From assembly GCA_020637395.1 (NCBI GenBank), contig JACJWA010000001.1:1798001-1862000 (forward strand): a stretch of DNA of 64,000 nt. Reading direction: 5' to 3'. Below the pieces are notes generated by a model. It was not told where the DNA came from, made no database searches, and saw only the letters and a program-made list of their open reading frames with translations. This document shows, piece by piece, positions 8,214-16,135 of the stretch; within the stretch, counting starts at the first letter, position 1, and each line of letters begins with the position of its first letter. This DNA comes from Calditrichota bacterium. Lineage in GTDB: Bacteria > Electryoneota > RPQS01. Position numbers and translations under genes: made by a program.

Positions 8214-8999
8214 TTAGGTCTTTAGGTGAGTGAGAGAACGGCGAATCCATTCGGTCAATATCGGTCGAAACGTTTCGCGCGCCTGCGCATGTTCCCGGCA
8301 GCGGCGCGGGATCTCTATGTGCAGCGCCTTCAAACAGACGCTCGTTTGCAGCGATCCAGTGGACTTGGCTCGTCGCGCGCGAAACCGCAACGTGTCGAGC
8401 GGTTCAATCCGCAATTCAGGTGTGTTCGAGTCCTGCACGAGTTGCTGATACTCGTTTTTCAGCTCCTGCGCACAGTCGCGGCTGATGCCGCTCGTGGCCA
8501 CATCCAACTTTGCGTGATTTCGATGTCCGTGCAGCTCGATCAACAGCTCCAGCGGTCTCTGACTTACTGCCTGTTCGAGCGCGTGAACATAGCTCTCAAA
8601 GATTTGCGAGGCGCGCTCCGTCGTAAACTCCGCTCCGCTGCGCGACCGCGATTCCGTCGGACGATTCACATGAATATGCCGCCCGATGGAAACCGGAATT
8701 CGTCCGCCGTCGTCATCGCGAAAGTTTCGCGCCAGCACTTCGCCGCACTCCAGATCAAACGCAAGCCGGTTCGCGAAGTACTCCGTCCAGTTGTCAAAAC
8801 TGACATGCGGAGCGGCCACCACAATTGCGCGGCCCGAATCGCACACTCGTTTCACGATGATTTCCGCCGGAATCAATTCCTGCAGCGCGGTCTTCAAGTC
8901 GGCATTCGTATAGGTCACGCCATCGCTCGCCCTGTAGCGCTCGACACCGGATTTCAGCGCGTTGATCAATTCGCTGATCAGTTGTTCGTCGCGATCCAT
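8214..8999 (-). CDS. N-formylglutamate amidohydrolase-like hypothetical protein
   Basis: This is a 261-residue soluble protein. AAPHVSFDNWTEYFANRLA, then HIHVNRPTESRS and ELLIELHGHRN, are placed like the zinc-binding and substrate segments of N-formylglutamate amidohydrolases. That family hydrolyses N-formyl-L-glutamate or related amides. The match is by pattern only and overall similarity looks weak, so the substrate is unknown. The start overlaps the end of the nudix gene by 22 bases; the stop lies 1 base before the antiporter start. Confidence 0.45.
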   Translation of the reverse strand: MDRDEQLISELINALKSGVERYRASDGVTYTNADLKTALQELIPAEIIVKRVCDSGRAIVVAAPHVSFDNWTEYFANRLAFDLECGEVLARNFRDDDGGRIPVSIGRHIHVNRPTESRSRSGAEFTTERASQIFESYVHALEQAVSQRPLELLIELHGHRNHAKLDVATSGISRDCAQELKNEYQQLVQDSNTPELRIEPLDTLRFRARRAKSTGSLQTSVCLKALHIEIPRRCREHAQARETFRPILTEWIRRSLTHLKT

Positions 9000-9421
9000 C
9001 GTGCGTGGCGGTCGAATGCATCCAGGATACTCGCCGCGCGGTAGCCAAAGCCGTCCTGATCCTGCGTCACCGTTTCACCGGTTCGAAGGCTTTCCCGCGT
9101 CGCCCAAACATAGTCCGTGTGTTCATCACTGAGAACCGGATTCCCTTCTGAGCTGCGCGCAAGAAAATTGATACACAGCAGCGGAGTCGTTCCCGCGATC
9201 ATTTTGCCAAACCACACCTGCGCCACATCAAGAATCTCAATATCCAGCCCGGTCTCTTCACGCACTTCACGCAACGCGCCGTACACTGGATCCTCATTCG
9301 GATGAAGCCGCCCGCCAGGAGGAGCAAACGTAAACGGAGGAGTGGCGCGCTTCAGCAAAAGAACTCTGTCCCCGCGAAACACATACGCCGCGGCGGCCAC
9401 ACGATGAGTTAACTCGGACAT
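8978..9421 (-). CDS. NUDIX hydrolase
   Basis: The product is about 147 residues with a complete Nudix box: GGRLHPNE followed by REVREETGL, fitting Gx5Ex7REUxEExGU at about residues 37-59. Such enzymes hydrolyse nucleoside diphosphates linked to another moiety; the substrate is not predictable here. The ATG at 9419-9421 overlaps the rsmD stop as TGATG, indicating reinitiation. A GTG one codon upstream is also possible. The gene is the middle member of an rsmD / nudix / hydrolase-like overlapping trio. Confidence 0.9.
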   Translation of the reverse strand: MSELTHRVAAAAYVFRGDRVLLLKRATPPFTFAPPGGRLHPNEDPVYGALREVREETGLDIEILDVAQVWFGKMIAGTTPLLCINFLARSSEGNPVLSDEHTDYVWATRESLRTGETVTQDQDGFGYRAASILDAFDRHARWIATNN

Positions 9422-9960
9422 CACACGGAATCCCAGATACTCACCGTCGTGTCGCCAAACACGCGCGACTTGCGAAGTTTCAGCCCGACGATATCCGGCG
9501 GAGCCTGGCGCTTCGAATGCTCGAAAACGAAAACTCCCTGCGGTGCCAAGAGCCCCGATTCCATCACTTGCTCCATCAGTTCGCCTGGCACCACCCGCTC
9601 ATACGGCGGATCCGCAAAGACAATGTTGAACGGATCTGTGAAGCGTCCCGCATTGTGCAGAAAGTGCTGCACATCTTCGCAATGCACTACCGAGCGATCT
9701 TCAAAGTGATACTGCGACAATGCGCGAAGCATGCGCTTCTCCGCTTCACGGGACTTGTCCACAAACACGGCCACGTCCGCGCCGTTCTTCAGCGCCATCA
9801 CGCCATATGATCCCACGCCCGCATACAAATCGAGCACGCGTGTGTCCGGCACATCCGCACGCAGCATGTCAAACACTGACTCCAATGTTCTCGCTGACGT
9901 TGGGCGCAGCTCAACATGTGTCTTTCCGCGACGCAACCCTGCCGAGAGGCGGACAGCCAT
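9421..9960 (-). CDS. rsmD: RsmD-family rRNA methyltransferase
   Basis: The 179-residue product has the AdoMet-binding motif VLDLYAGVGSYG (residues 42-53) and the base-methylation motif DPPY at 117-120, the hallmark of amino-N methyltransferases. It also has the N-terminal ELRPTSARTLESVFDML typical of RsmD, which methylates G966 of 16S rRNA at N2. Length matches the family. It follows the ComEA-like gene after 39 bases and overlaps the nudix gene. Confidence 0.88.
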   Translation of the reverse strand: MAVRLSAGLRRGKTHVELRPTSARTLESVFDMLRADVPDTRVLDLYAGVGSYGVMALKNGADVAVFVDKSREAEKRMLRALSQYHFEDRSVVHCEDVQHFLHNAGRFTDPFNIVFADPPYERVVPGELMEQVMESGLLAPQGVFVFEHSKRQAPPDIVGLKLRKSRVFGDTTVSIWDSV

Positions 9961-9999
9961 ATGTGTGCTCCTTATAGAAAGCCGCAGGGCGGCGAAATG

Positions 10000-10404
10000 T
10001 CATGGTTGAGAAAGCGTCACGCGGTCGCGCAATGCTTCGAGCTTCTTCGGCCCGATCCCCGACACATTTTCGAGCTCGTCCACCGAGCGAAACGGACCGT
10101 TCTGCTCGCGATGCGATACGATGCGCAGCGCGAGAACCGGACCAATTCCCGGCAGTCGCTCGAGATCGTTTGCTTCGGCAGTGTTGACGTCTATCGGACG
10201 AGCGAGCTCTTCCGCGCGAGCGGAATACAGAGAATCCGCAATCGCCAACAGCTCCGGATCATGGCTGAACGATACTACGCCAGCTCGCTCCACAGACCGA
10301 CGACCCGTCCAGCGTTCTTTGATCTCCAAACCCGTTCCCGCAAGGAAGCTCAACCCCAGCAGCCAGAGCAATGTGCGGCGGCTGAAGTCAAACTTCCAGA
10401 TCAT
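10000..10404 (-). CDS. ComEA-like helix-hairpin-helix protein
   Basis: The 134-residue product has an N-terminal membrane segment (about residues 10-25) and a C-terminal double helix-hairpin-helix unit. The conserved lines are DVNTAEANDLERLPGIGPVLALRIVSHRE and VDELENVSGIGPKKLEALRD. This is the DNA-binding module of ComEA, the periplasmic DNA receptor for transformation, although stand-alone proteins of this kind also occur outside competence loci. Its ATG overlaps the dnaJ stop (ATGA). No other competence gene is near. Confidence 0.85.
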   Translation of the reverse strand: MIWKFDFSRRTLLWLLGLSFLAGTGLEIKERWTGRRSVERAGVVSFSHDPELLAIADSLYSARAEELARPIDVNTAEANDLERLPGIGPVLALRIVSHREQNGPFRSVDELENVSGIGPKKLEALRDRVTLSQP

Positions 10405-11549
10405 GATCCAAACGCTTCCCGCACGCGCTCGAAGAAGCCCTTGTCGTTCGCCTGAACCTTGAAGTTCTCACTTTCGCGCAGTTTCTCGATCATGCTCTTC
10501 TCGGTTGAACTGAGCTTCTTCGGGACCTGCAAATCAATCTCCACCAATTGATCTCCGCGTCCATAGCCATTCAATGCGGGAAGTCCTTTGCCGCGCATCC
10601 GCAAAATCTTCCCGGGCGAAAGTCCCGACTCAAGTTTTAACTGCGCTTTGCCGCTCAATGTTGGCACCTCAACGCTATCGCCCAAGAGCAACTGCGGAAT
10701 TGAAACGGAGAGCTTGTAGATGATGTTGTCGCCGTCGCGCTCAAAATACTCGTGCTCTTTTTCGTCAATCAGCACGATCAAATCTCCCGCCGGGCCGTTG
10801 CGCGGTCCGCTGTGACCTTCGCCGCGCAGCGTAAGATATTGTCCGCTCGACACCCCCGCTGGAATATCCACGTGGATTGTGTCTTCCACCCGCGTGCGCC
10901 CTTCGCCGTTGCACGACTTGCACGGATTGGCGACGATCTTGCCTTCACCGTGGCACTGCGGACACGTCTGAATATTCACAAACTGTCCGAGAATGGTTCG
11001 TGAGACTTGCCGCACCTGACCCTGACCGCGACACGTCGGACACTCCGTCGGAGTGCTGCCCGCCGCCGAGCCGCTGCCGTGACAGGTTTCGCACGGTCGC
11101 AGGCGTTTCACGCGAATCGTCTTGCGCACACCTTCCGAAATCTCTTCGAGCGTCAACGACAGCTTCAGCTGCAGATCGTTGCCGCGCACGCGCGTCGAAC
11201 TGCGTCCGCCGCCGCGCTGCTGTCCGAAGAAATCCCCGAACATTCCGCCTTCCATGAACTGCCTGAGCGCGTCGGACAAATCAAACTCGAACCCTCCGCC
11301 CTGTTGTCCCGGACGGAAGCCGCCGCCTGCGGGCGAATGACCAAAGCGGTCATACTGCGCGCGCTTATCCTGATCGGACAACACGGCGTAGGCCTCGCCA
11401 ACTTCTTTGAACTTCTCTTCCGCTCCGGCGTCGCCCTTGTTGCGATCCGGATGATACTGCATCGCAAGCTTGCGATAAGCTTTTTTGATGTCATCCTGCG
11501 TCGCGCCGCGGTCCACTCCCAGCACGTCGTAGTAATCGCGCTTCGCCAT
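10401..11549 (-). CDS. dnaJ: Chaperone protein DnaJ
   Basis: This is a 382-residue co-chaperone that stimulates the ATPase of DnaK. The J domain has HPD at residues 33-35. A Gly/Phe-rich linker covers about 71-118. Four zinc-binding repeats follow: CETCHGSG (153), CPTCRGQG (170), CPQCHGEG (196) and CKSCNGEG (210). The C-terminal substrate-binding domains end at RVREAFGS. The start codon follows the grpE stop without any gap. The usual dnaK gene does not lie between grpE and dnaJ. Confidence 0.98.
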   Translation of the reverse strand: MAKRDYYDVLGVDRGATQDDIKKAYRKLAMQYHPDRNKGDAGAEEKFKEVGEAYAVLSDQDKRAQYDRFGHSPAGGGFRPGQQGGGFEFDLSDALRQFMEGGMFGDFFGQQRGGGRSSTRVRGNDLQLKLSLTLEEISEGVRKTIRVKRLRPCETCHGSGSAAGSTPTECPTCRGQGQVRQVSRTILGQFVNIQTCPQCHGEGKIVANPCKSCNGEGRTRVEDTIHVDIPAGVSSGQYLTLRGEGHSGPRNGPAGDLIVLIDEKEHEYFERDGDNIIYKLSVSIPQLLLGDSVEVPTLSGKAQLKLESGLSPGKILRMRGKGLPALNGYGRGDQLVEIDLQVPKKLSSTEKSMIEKLRESENFKVQANDKGFFERVREAFGS

Positions 11550-12128
11550 TTACTCCGTGCTCCCCTCTTCTGCGCCGTCGGCGTCACTCGATACAATCAC
11601 CTGCGCGTGACGAATCACGCGATCTCCAAGCTTGTAGCCCGGCAGCACTTCCTCCAGCACTACATTCGCCGGAAATCCCGCGCGCGGCTGCATCAAAATG
11701 GCGTCATGCTCATCCGGATTAAACTCTTTGCCTCGGCAGTCCAGCTTCGAAATCTTCTGCGACTCAAGATAGCTCGTGAATTTCTGATGGATCAGTTCCA
11801 CTCCGCGACGCAAGCCGCTGTCATCCGCAGACGAACTTTCCAGCGTGCGGTTCATGTCGTCATAGACATCCAACAGCTTCAAGAGAAGCCCTTCCGCCAC
11901 ACTCTCCCGCAGCAGCTCCATCTCGCCGCGCGTGCGCTTGCGAAAGTTGTCAAACTCAGCAAGCTGGCGCACGTACTTATCGCGCCACTCTGCAGCTTCG
12001 CGCCGGGCATTCTCAAGCTCGTCCTTCTGCCCGGAGTCTTCCTCAACGCCCTGCAGAGTCTGCGGGTCCTGAATCTCCTGTGATTCCAATTCGTCCTGTT
12101 CTTTTCGATTCGTTTCGTTCATATCCAT
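11550..12128 (-). CDS. grpE: GrpE nucleotide exchange factor
   Basis: The 192-residue product has an acidic, Gln-rich N-terminus, a long coiled coil (EAAEWRDKYVRQLAEFDNFRKRTRGE, about residues 43-68) and the beta-domain signature EVLPGYKLGDRVIRHAQVIVS. GrpE releases ADP from DnaK. A second ATG two codons downstream could also be the start. It lies 3 bases after hrcA and directly abuts dnaJ. Confidence 0.95.
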   Translation of the reverse strand: MDMNETNRKEQDELESQEIQDPQTLQGVEEDSGQKDELENARREAAEWRDKYVRQLAEFDNFRKRTRGEMELLRESVAEGLLLKLLDVYDDMNRTLESSSADDSGLRRGVELIHQKFTSYLESQKISKLDCRGKEFNPDEHDAILMQPRAGFPANVVLEEVLPGYKLGDRVIRHAQVIVSSDADGAEEGSTE

Positions 12129-12131
12129 GTT

Positions 12132-13172
12132 CTAAGATAGCCGTTTGGTCACCACGTGCGCGGTGTACTCCAAAAGGGTCGTCAACCGCGAATAGTCCAT
12201 TCGCGTCGGGCCGATCACCCCAAGTTTCCCCGCGCTCGATGCCGTCTTGTAGTCCGCCGCGATCACCGAAAGCTCTTTGGCGCGCGAATCCGTATTCTCA
12301 CGGCCAATCGTAATTGAAATCGGTCCGCGCAATTCCGGATTCTGCAGCAGGTGAACGATAATGTCCTTGTCTTCCACCAACTCAATGATTCCGCGCATCG
12401 AACCCGCCGTCGAAAACTCCGGCTGGCTGATCACCTGCGCACGTCCGCCGATCTTCACACTCTCCGTGGTCGAGAAATTGAATAGCTCATCCGTGGATTC
12501 CACAAACAATCTGATTAAGCTCTGCGGAGTCTTATCGAGATTCTGCATCCGCGCGGCAATCTGCTCCCGAATCTGCCCCACGGTCAGCCCGGCCAAGCGG
12601 CGATTCAGCGCGGCTGCCACTTCGTGCACGGATGTCTCGCTCATCTCCTGCTCAAGCTCGAGCATGATGGACTTCATCGGTCCGGAGTGCAGCGTGATCA
12701 CCACCAACAGACGGCGCTCCGAGAGCCGCGCAAGCTCGATGCGTTGAAGCACCGCGCTTTGCAGCTCGGGAATCACCACCACGCCCAGCAAGTGCGACGC
12801 CGTAGAAAGCACACGCGTCGTCACATCCAAGACAGACTCAAGCTCTGCGGGAACCCCTTCAATCTCGCGCTCGATATCCTCGCGCTCCGCTCCGGACAAG
12901 TCCGCAAGCTCCATGATGTCGTCCACGTAAAGACGATAGCCAAGGTCTGAGGGCATGCGGCCCGCCGATGTGTGCGGATGACTGAGCAATCCCATTTCTT
13001 CAAGGTCAGACATGACATTACGGATGGTCGCCGCAGACAGATCAATCCCGAACTTCCGGGCAATATGCCGCGAGCCGACCGGCGTGGCCGTCAGAATGAA
13101 ATGCTGGACCACCGCCCGCAAAATCAGGCGTTCCCGTTCAGTCAGACTGGGCAATGAGGAATGTATCGTCAT
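12132..13172 (-). CDS. hrcA: Heat-inducible transcription repressor HrcA
   Basis: This is a 346-residue winged-helix repressor of class I heat-shock genes. The N-terminal LTERERLILRAVVQHFILTATPVGSRHIARKF and ATIRNVMSDLEEMGLLSHPHTSAGRMPSDLGYR are classic HrcA DNA-binding segments. A GAF-like middle and the C-terminal IGPTRMDYSRLTTLLEYTAHVVTKRLS complete it. It is first in the minus-strand run. A good sigma70 promoter lies upstream, but I see no CIRCE inverted repeat (TTAGCACTC-N9-GAGTGCTAA) there, so autoregulation through the usual operator is not evident. Confidence 0.97.
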   Translation of the reverse strand: MTIHSSLPSLTERERLILRAVVQHFILTATPVGSRHIARKFGIDLSAATIRNVMSDLEEMGLLSHPHTSAGRMPSDLGYRLYVDDIMELADLSGAEREDIEREIEGVPAELESVLDVTTRVLSTASHLLGVVVIPELQSAVLQRIELARLSERRLLVVITLHSGPMKSIMLELEQEMSETSVHEVAAALNRRLAGLTVGQIREQIAARMQNLDKTPQSLIRLFVESTDELFNFSTTESVKIGGRAQVISQPEFSTAGSMRGIIELVEDKDIIVHLLQNPELRGPISITIGRENTDSRAKELSVIAADYKTASSAGKLGVIGPTRMDYSRLTTLLEYTAHVVTKRLS

Positions 13173-13194
13173 GTTGCGAAGACTCTAATCTAAT

Positions 13195-13223
13195 AAGATA
13201 ACGAGATATCGGGCGATTGTCAA
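13195..13223 (-). promoter_or_regulatory. Predicted sigma70 promoter of the hrcA operon
   Basis: On the minus strand TTGACA (13218-13223) and TATCTT (13195-13200) are separated by 17 bases. Transcription would start near 13188, about 16 bases before the ATG. Confidence 0.75.
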
Positions 13224-13342
13224 GCCTTGCGCAACCTACTAATTGCATTTTTTTCAGCATCTTATGTTCAAATCGTGCGCTGCCGGACACCGCACATCCG
13301 CTCTTCATACCCGCTTGCACCCCGAGAGTTCCCCAAAGCAAT

Positions 13343-13368
13343 GCGCCCGGCAGAGCTCCGCCGGGCGC
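13343..13368 (-). terminator. Terminator of the lipoprotein/beta-barrel operon
   Basis: A 9-bp stem (GCGCCCGGC at 13343-13351 with its complement at 13360-13368) closes an 8-base loop. Reading the minus strand it continues with ATTGC and then TTT. It follows the lipoprotein stop at 13394. Confidence 0.6.
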
Positions 13369-13393
13369 ACAATTGCTTGATAATCTGCCGTGC

Positions 13394-13975
13394 TTACAGA
13401 CTTCCCGTAACGTGTACTCCGAAGAATATTCCGTCAAACACAAAGCTGTAACTGCTTTCGTTGCCCGCACCCCAGACCACAAAGTAGCCGCGCTGAATCG
13501 CTTCCACCAGGAGATCCACGTTTTCCAAATGCTCGATCGTGCTCTCGCAGGTAATGTGCTGCGCGTCGCCCGGAACATTGGGATCAGCCGGACCAGCTTC
13601 AAGAGCGATGCCGCTGAAAACCAGAAAACCTCCGGCCGCCTCGATATCCGCAACTGAGTTGATCGCTGCGCGCGCCGCCGCGGAAGTGTCGTCCGTGATC
13701 CAGACTTCGCCCGAAATCGGAGTCGCAAGCCTGTTCCAAGCATCCATCGCCACGCAACCGTCTTCCACACCTTCAATCGAGAAATCCTGCCACTCGGATT
13801 CTTCCGTGAAGTCCACGACCGCGCCGGCAAACTGCTCGTCCAACGGCGACGGTCCCGTTTCCGCTTCAATTCTCTCGTCCAGCTCCACGGAGACAAACGC
13901 CGTCCCCGAGACCAATCCGCAGCCACTGAGAGTCAACAGAAGCAGCACGGCAAGCAATACAAAGATCCTGTTCAT
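13394..13975 (-). CDS. Lipoprotein of unknown function
   Basis: The product is about 193 residues with a lipoprotein signal ending TLSGCG. The ATG at 13973-13975 is chosen because AGGAG lies upstream at proper distance and the signal peptide starts there. The mature part is acidic and mostly beta-rich, with no family I recognise. It lies 19 bases after the beta-barrel gene and ends at a hairpin terminator, so the two form a small operon. The partners may work together at the outer membrane, but that is inference. Confidence 0.65.
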   Translation of the reverse strand: MNRIFVLLAVLLLLTLSGCGLVSGTAFVSVELDERIEAETGPSPLDEQFAGAVVDFTEESEWQDFSIEGVEDGCVAMDAWNRLATPISGEVWITDDTSAAARAAINSVADIEAAGGFLVFSGIALEAGPADPNVPGDAQHITCESTIEHLENVDLLVEAIQRGYFVVWGAGNESSYSFVFDGIFFGVHVTGSL

Positions 13976-13994
13976 GTCGTTCTTCTCCTGTCGG

Positions 13995-14570
13995 TTAGTT
14001 CTTCTTCGTCTTGATGGGAACAAAATACTGCACACCAAGCATCGTTTGCCAGTTCTTGCGCGAAGCGTTGTCGTCGTGGAACGGCATCACCAGCAACGAG
14101 GTCATGATGTCCAAATAGATTTGCTTTTGGTACAGATTGATTCCGGCTCCCACTCCGCCGCTCATTCCGGTCAACGACTCATCCTTCTTGTAATCCGCAC
14201 CGGGACTCAGCGAATTGCTCGAAAGCCCGAGGTGAAAGTACGGCCAGAAGCTTTGCGGCTCCTTTGCGGCCAGAAGTACGTTCAGACCGAACCCGGTCAG
14301 AGTTCCGCCCGGAATCGTCAAGGTCGGCTCGCCGGGGAAGTCAATATCTTCCTCAACGTCGCCCTGCGACGTGCTCCGGAATACCAATTGCCCATGGAGC
14401 GGGCCGACAATATTCCCGCGTACCGACACTCCGAAGACAGGTCCTGCACCCACATCCTCCTGGATCACCGGCATGTCATAGCCGCCGTGAAGCCCCACAC
14501 CGAGCGGGTAGTCCGCCCGAGCCGCCGTCGCCAGCAAGCCCGCGAGCACAAACATTCCCAAGATTTTCAT
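13995..14570 (-). CDS. Probable outer-membrane beta-barrel protein
   Basis: The 191-residue product has a Sec signal peptide cut after ATAARA. Alternating hydrophobic strands and glycine-rich turns (YPLGVGLHGGYDMPV, GGTLTGFGLNVLLAA, TGMSGGVGAGINLYQK, TMLGVQYFVPI) are the pattern of 8-10 stranded outer-membrane barrels. No named family is recognised. A strong ribosome site (AAGGGAG, 7 bases before the ATG) and a clear promoter precede it. The lipoprotein gene follows. Confidence 0.7.
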   Translation of the reverse strand: MKILGMFVLAGLLATAARADYPLGVGLHGGYDMPVIQEDVGAGPVFGVSVRGNIVGPLHGQLVFRSTSQGDVEEDIDFPGEPTLTIPGGTLTGFGLNVLLAAKEPQSFWPYFHLGLSSNSLSPGADYKKDESLTGMSGGVGAGINLYQKQIYLDIMTSLLVMPFHDDNASRKNWQTMLGVQYFVPIKTKKN

Positions 14571-14606
14571 TTACTTACTCCCTTATTGGATACTGATCTA
14601 TTCCTG

Positions 14607-14635
14607 AATCTACTAAGTCCAACTCTAACTATCAA
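14607..14635 (-). promoter_or_regulatory. Predicted promoter of the beta-barrel/lipoprotein operon
   Basis: Minus-strand TTGATA (14630-14635) and TAGATT (14607-14612) are separated by 17 bases. The start would be near 14600, 30 bases before the ATG. It is divergent from the PNGase F-like gene promoter. Confidence 0.6.
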
Positions 14636-14679
14636 TCATTCCATGCTATTCAACAACTTTCTTGCTGTTCAGCGCACAA

Positions 14680-14708
14680 TTGTTTTCCTCAGGCAGGTTC
14701 CCTAAATT
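14680..14708 (+). promoter_or_regulatory. Predicted promoter of the PNGase F-like gene
   Basis: TTGTTT at 14680-14685 and TAAATT at 14703-14708 are separated by 17 bases. The start would be near 14715, about 19 bases before the ATG. Confidence 0.55.
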
Positions 14709-14714
14709 AGGGAA
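14698..14714 (+). promoter_or_regulatory. 17-bp perfect palindrome over the -10 box, candidate operator
   Basis: TTCCCTAAATTAGGGAA is an 8-1-8 perfect inverted repeat. It contains the whole predicted -10 box and ends at the expected start point, which is where a dimeric repressor would block RNA polymerase. No regulator is identified. Confidence 0.5.
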
Positions 14715-14733
14715 TCACTCACGGAGACCTGAC

Positions 14734-16062
14734 ATGTTTTTCTTGCGAATGCTTTTGGTGGCTGCTCTTGCCCTACCTGTTCTGGCCGATCCGGGGGATA
14801 CCACCGTGGTCGTGACCTTTGCTCAGGAACTTCACAACTTTGCCGCAGGGGGCCGGGACAATGTTGCCTCATTCCAATTCCCGGAACAGAACCTCGAATG
14901 CAGCCAAATCTGGATGGAATATCGTCTCGACTGCCCGAGCTCGCCCGGCGACTGCGACCCCTGGGATCGCACGGCGCGGCTGTATGTCCAGCGGGATCTG
15001 ACCGACTCCACCCACGAGGACATCGAAATCGCGCGCGTGATCACGCCCTATGACATTACCGGAAGCGGACGCCCCGGACATTGCGAGTGGGACTTCGACA
15101 TGCTGGAATATCAGTCCCTCTTGCGCGGCGAAGTCACTCTGCACAGCTTCGTGGATACGTGGATCGGCGGCAGCCAGGGATGGCTTGTTACCTGCACGTT
15201 CTACTTCGTCGAAGGCGAAATGCCGATCACTCCCTATCGCGTCGAGCAGCTCTGGAGCTACGGAGGACTGGTGTACGGTGACCCCGACAATCCGATTGAC
15301 AACTATCTTGACTTCTCCTTCGTGCCCGTGGACGCGCTGGGCGAGTTTGCCACCGTGCGCATCTGGACCACCGGTCACGGACAAGGCAACACGCACAACG
15401 CCGCCGAGTTTTCGCAAAAGACACACGGCGTTTGGATCGGACTCGACACCTATGAGCATCTGCTGTGGCGGAACGACTGCGCGTCCAACCCGTGCAGTCC
15501 TCAAGGTGGAACATGGGAATTCAGCCGGGCCGGATGGTGCCCGGGAGATCGTGTCTATCCGTGGGACATTCCCTTCGTGGAAGTCACGCCCGGCTCGACG
15601 ATTGACATTTGGCCGACGATCGAGCCCTATGAGAATTTCTGTCGTCCCACCAATCCCGATTGCGTTTCCGGCGTGACCTGCACGGACTGCAACTACAACG
15701 ACACCGGGCATACGCAGCCGGTGTATATCACCTCCGGACAAGTCATCTTCTGGACCTTGCAGGATGTGGCCGCCGATCGGCCCGAAGTTCCCGTTCCTGC
15801 CTCGGCGGTGCTGCATCAAAATTTCCCGAATCCCTTCAATCCGTCCACCACGATCTCATTCCTGCTCGATGCGCCCGGACATGTCGTGCTGCGCGTGTTT
15901 GACGTGCAAGGCAGAGAAGTGAGCAGTCTTCTGGACCATGATCTAACTCGTGGTCTGCACCAGGTGCAGTTCAACGGATCAGGTCTCGCCAGCGGCGTGT
16001 ACTTCGCACGACTCGAAACACACAATGAAGTCTTCAGCAACAAGATGCTGATGCTGAAGTAA
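14734..16062 (+). CDS. Secreted PNGase F-like protein with T9SS sorting domain
   Basis: This is a 442-residue exported protein. The ATG at 14734 is chosen for GGAG 8 bases upstream and the signal peptide LLVAALALPVLA. The body aligns segment by segment with Flavobacterium PNGase F, which removes N-glycans from asparagine. CDPWDR carries the equivalent of catalytic Asp60 (Asp78 here) and HNAAEFSQKTH that of Glu206 (Glu225). GTWEFSRAGWCPGD matches the C-terminal half. The equivalent of Glu118 is Asp141 (VDTW), a conservative change. Residues from about 362 form a T9SS type A sorting domain (NFPNPFNPSTT to MLMLK). Deglycosylation is likely but not certain. Confidence 0.82.
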   Translation: MFFLRMLLVAALALPVLADPGDTTVVVTFAQELHNFAAGGRDNVASFQFPEQNLECSQIWMEYRLDCPSSPGDCDPWDRTARLYVQRDLTDSTHEDIEIARVITPYDITGSGRPGHCEWDFDMLEYQSLLRGEVTLHSFVDTWIGGSQGWLVTCTFYFVEGEMPITPYRVEQLWSYGGLVYGDPDNPIDNYLDFSFVPVDALGEFATVRIWTTGHGQGNTHNAAEFSQKTHGVWIGLDTYEHLLWRNDCASNPCSPQGGTWEFSRAGWCPGDRVYPWDIPFVEVTPGSTIDIWPTIEPYENFCRPTNPDCVSGVTCTDCNYNDTGHTQPVYITSGQVIFWTLQDVAADRPEVPVPASAVLHQNFPNPFNPSTTISFLLDAPGHVVLRVFDVQGREVSSLLDHDLTRGLHQVQFNGSGLASGVYFARLETHNEVFSNKMLMLK

Positions 16063-16086
16063 GGTTGGCAAAACAACAGTCTCATC

Positions 16087-16115
16087 AAAAAGCCCTCGCA
16101 ATGCGAGGGCTTTTT
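16087..16115. terminator. Bidirectional terminator
   Basis: AAAAAGCCCTCGC and GCGAGGGCTTTTT form a strong stem with a 3-base loop. There are T runs on both strands. It serves the PNGase F-like gene and the convergent SRPBCC gene. Confidence 0.88.
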
Positions 16116-16135
16116 GCAATGGATGAACGCAAACT

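Noticed and set aside
13173..13342. CIRCE element upstream of hrcA
   Set aside because: No TTAGCACTC / GAGTGCTAA pair or near match is visible.
13138..13926. 262-codon minus-strand frame in the hrcA upstream region
   Set aside because: The sequence is Arg/Ser/Trp-rich as in frame shadows, and it lies over the lipoprotein gene and the hrcA promoter.
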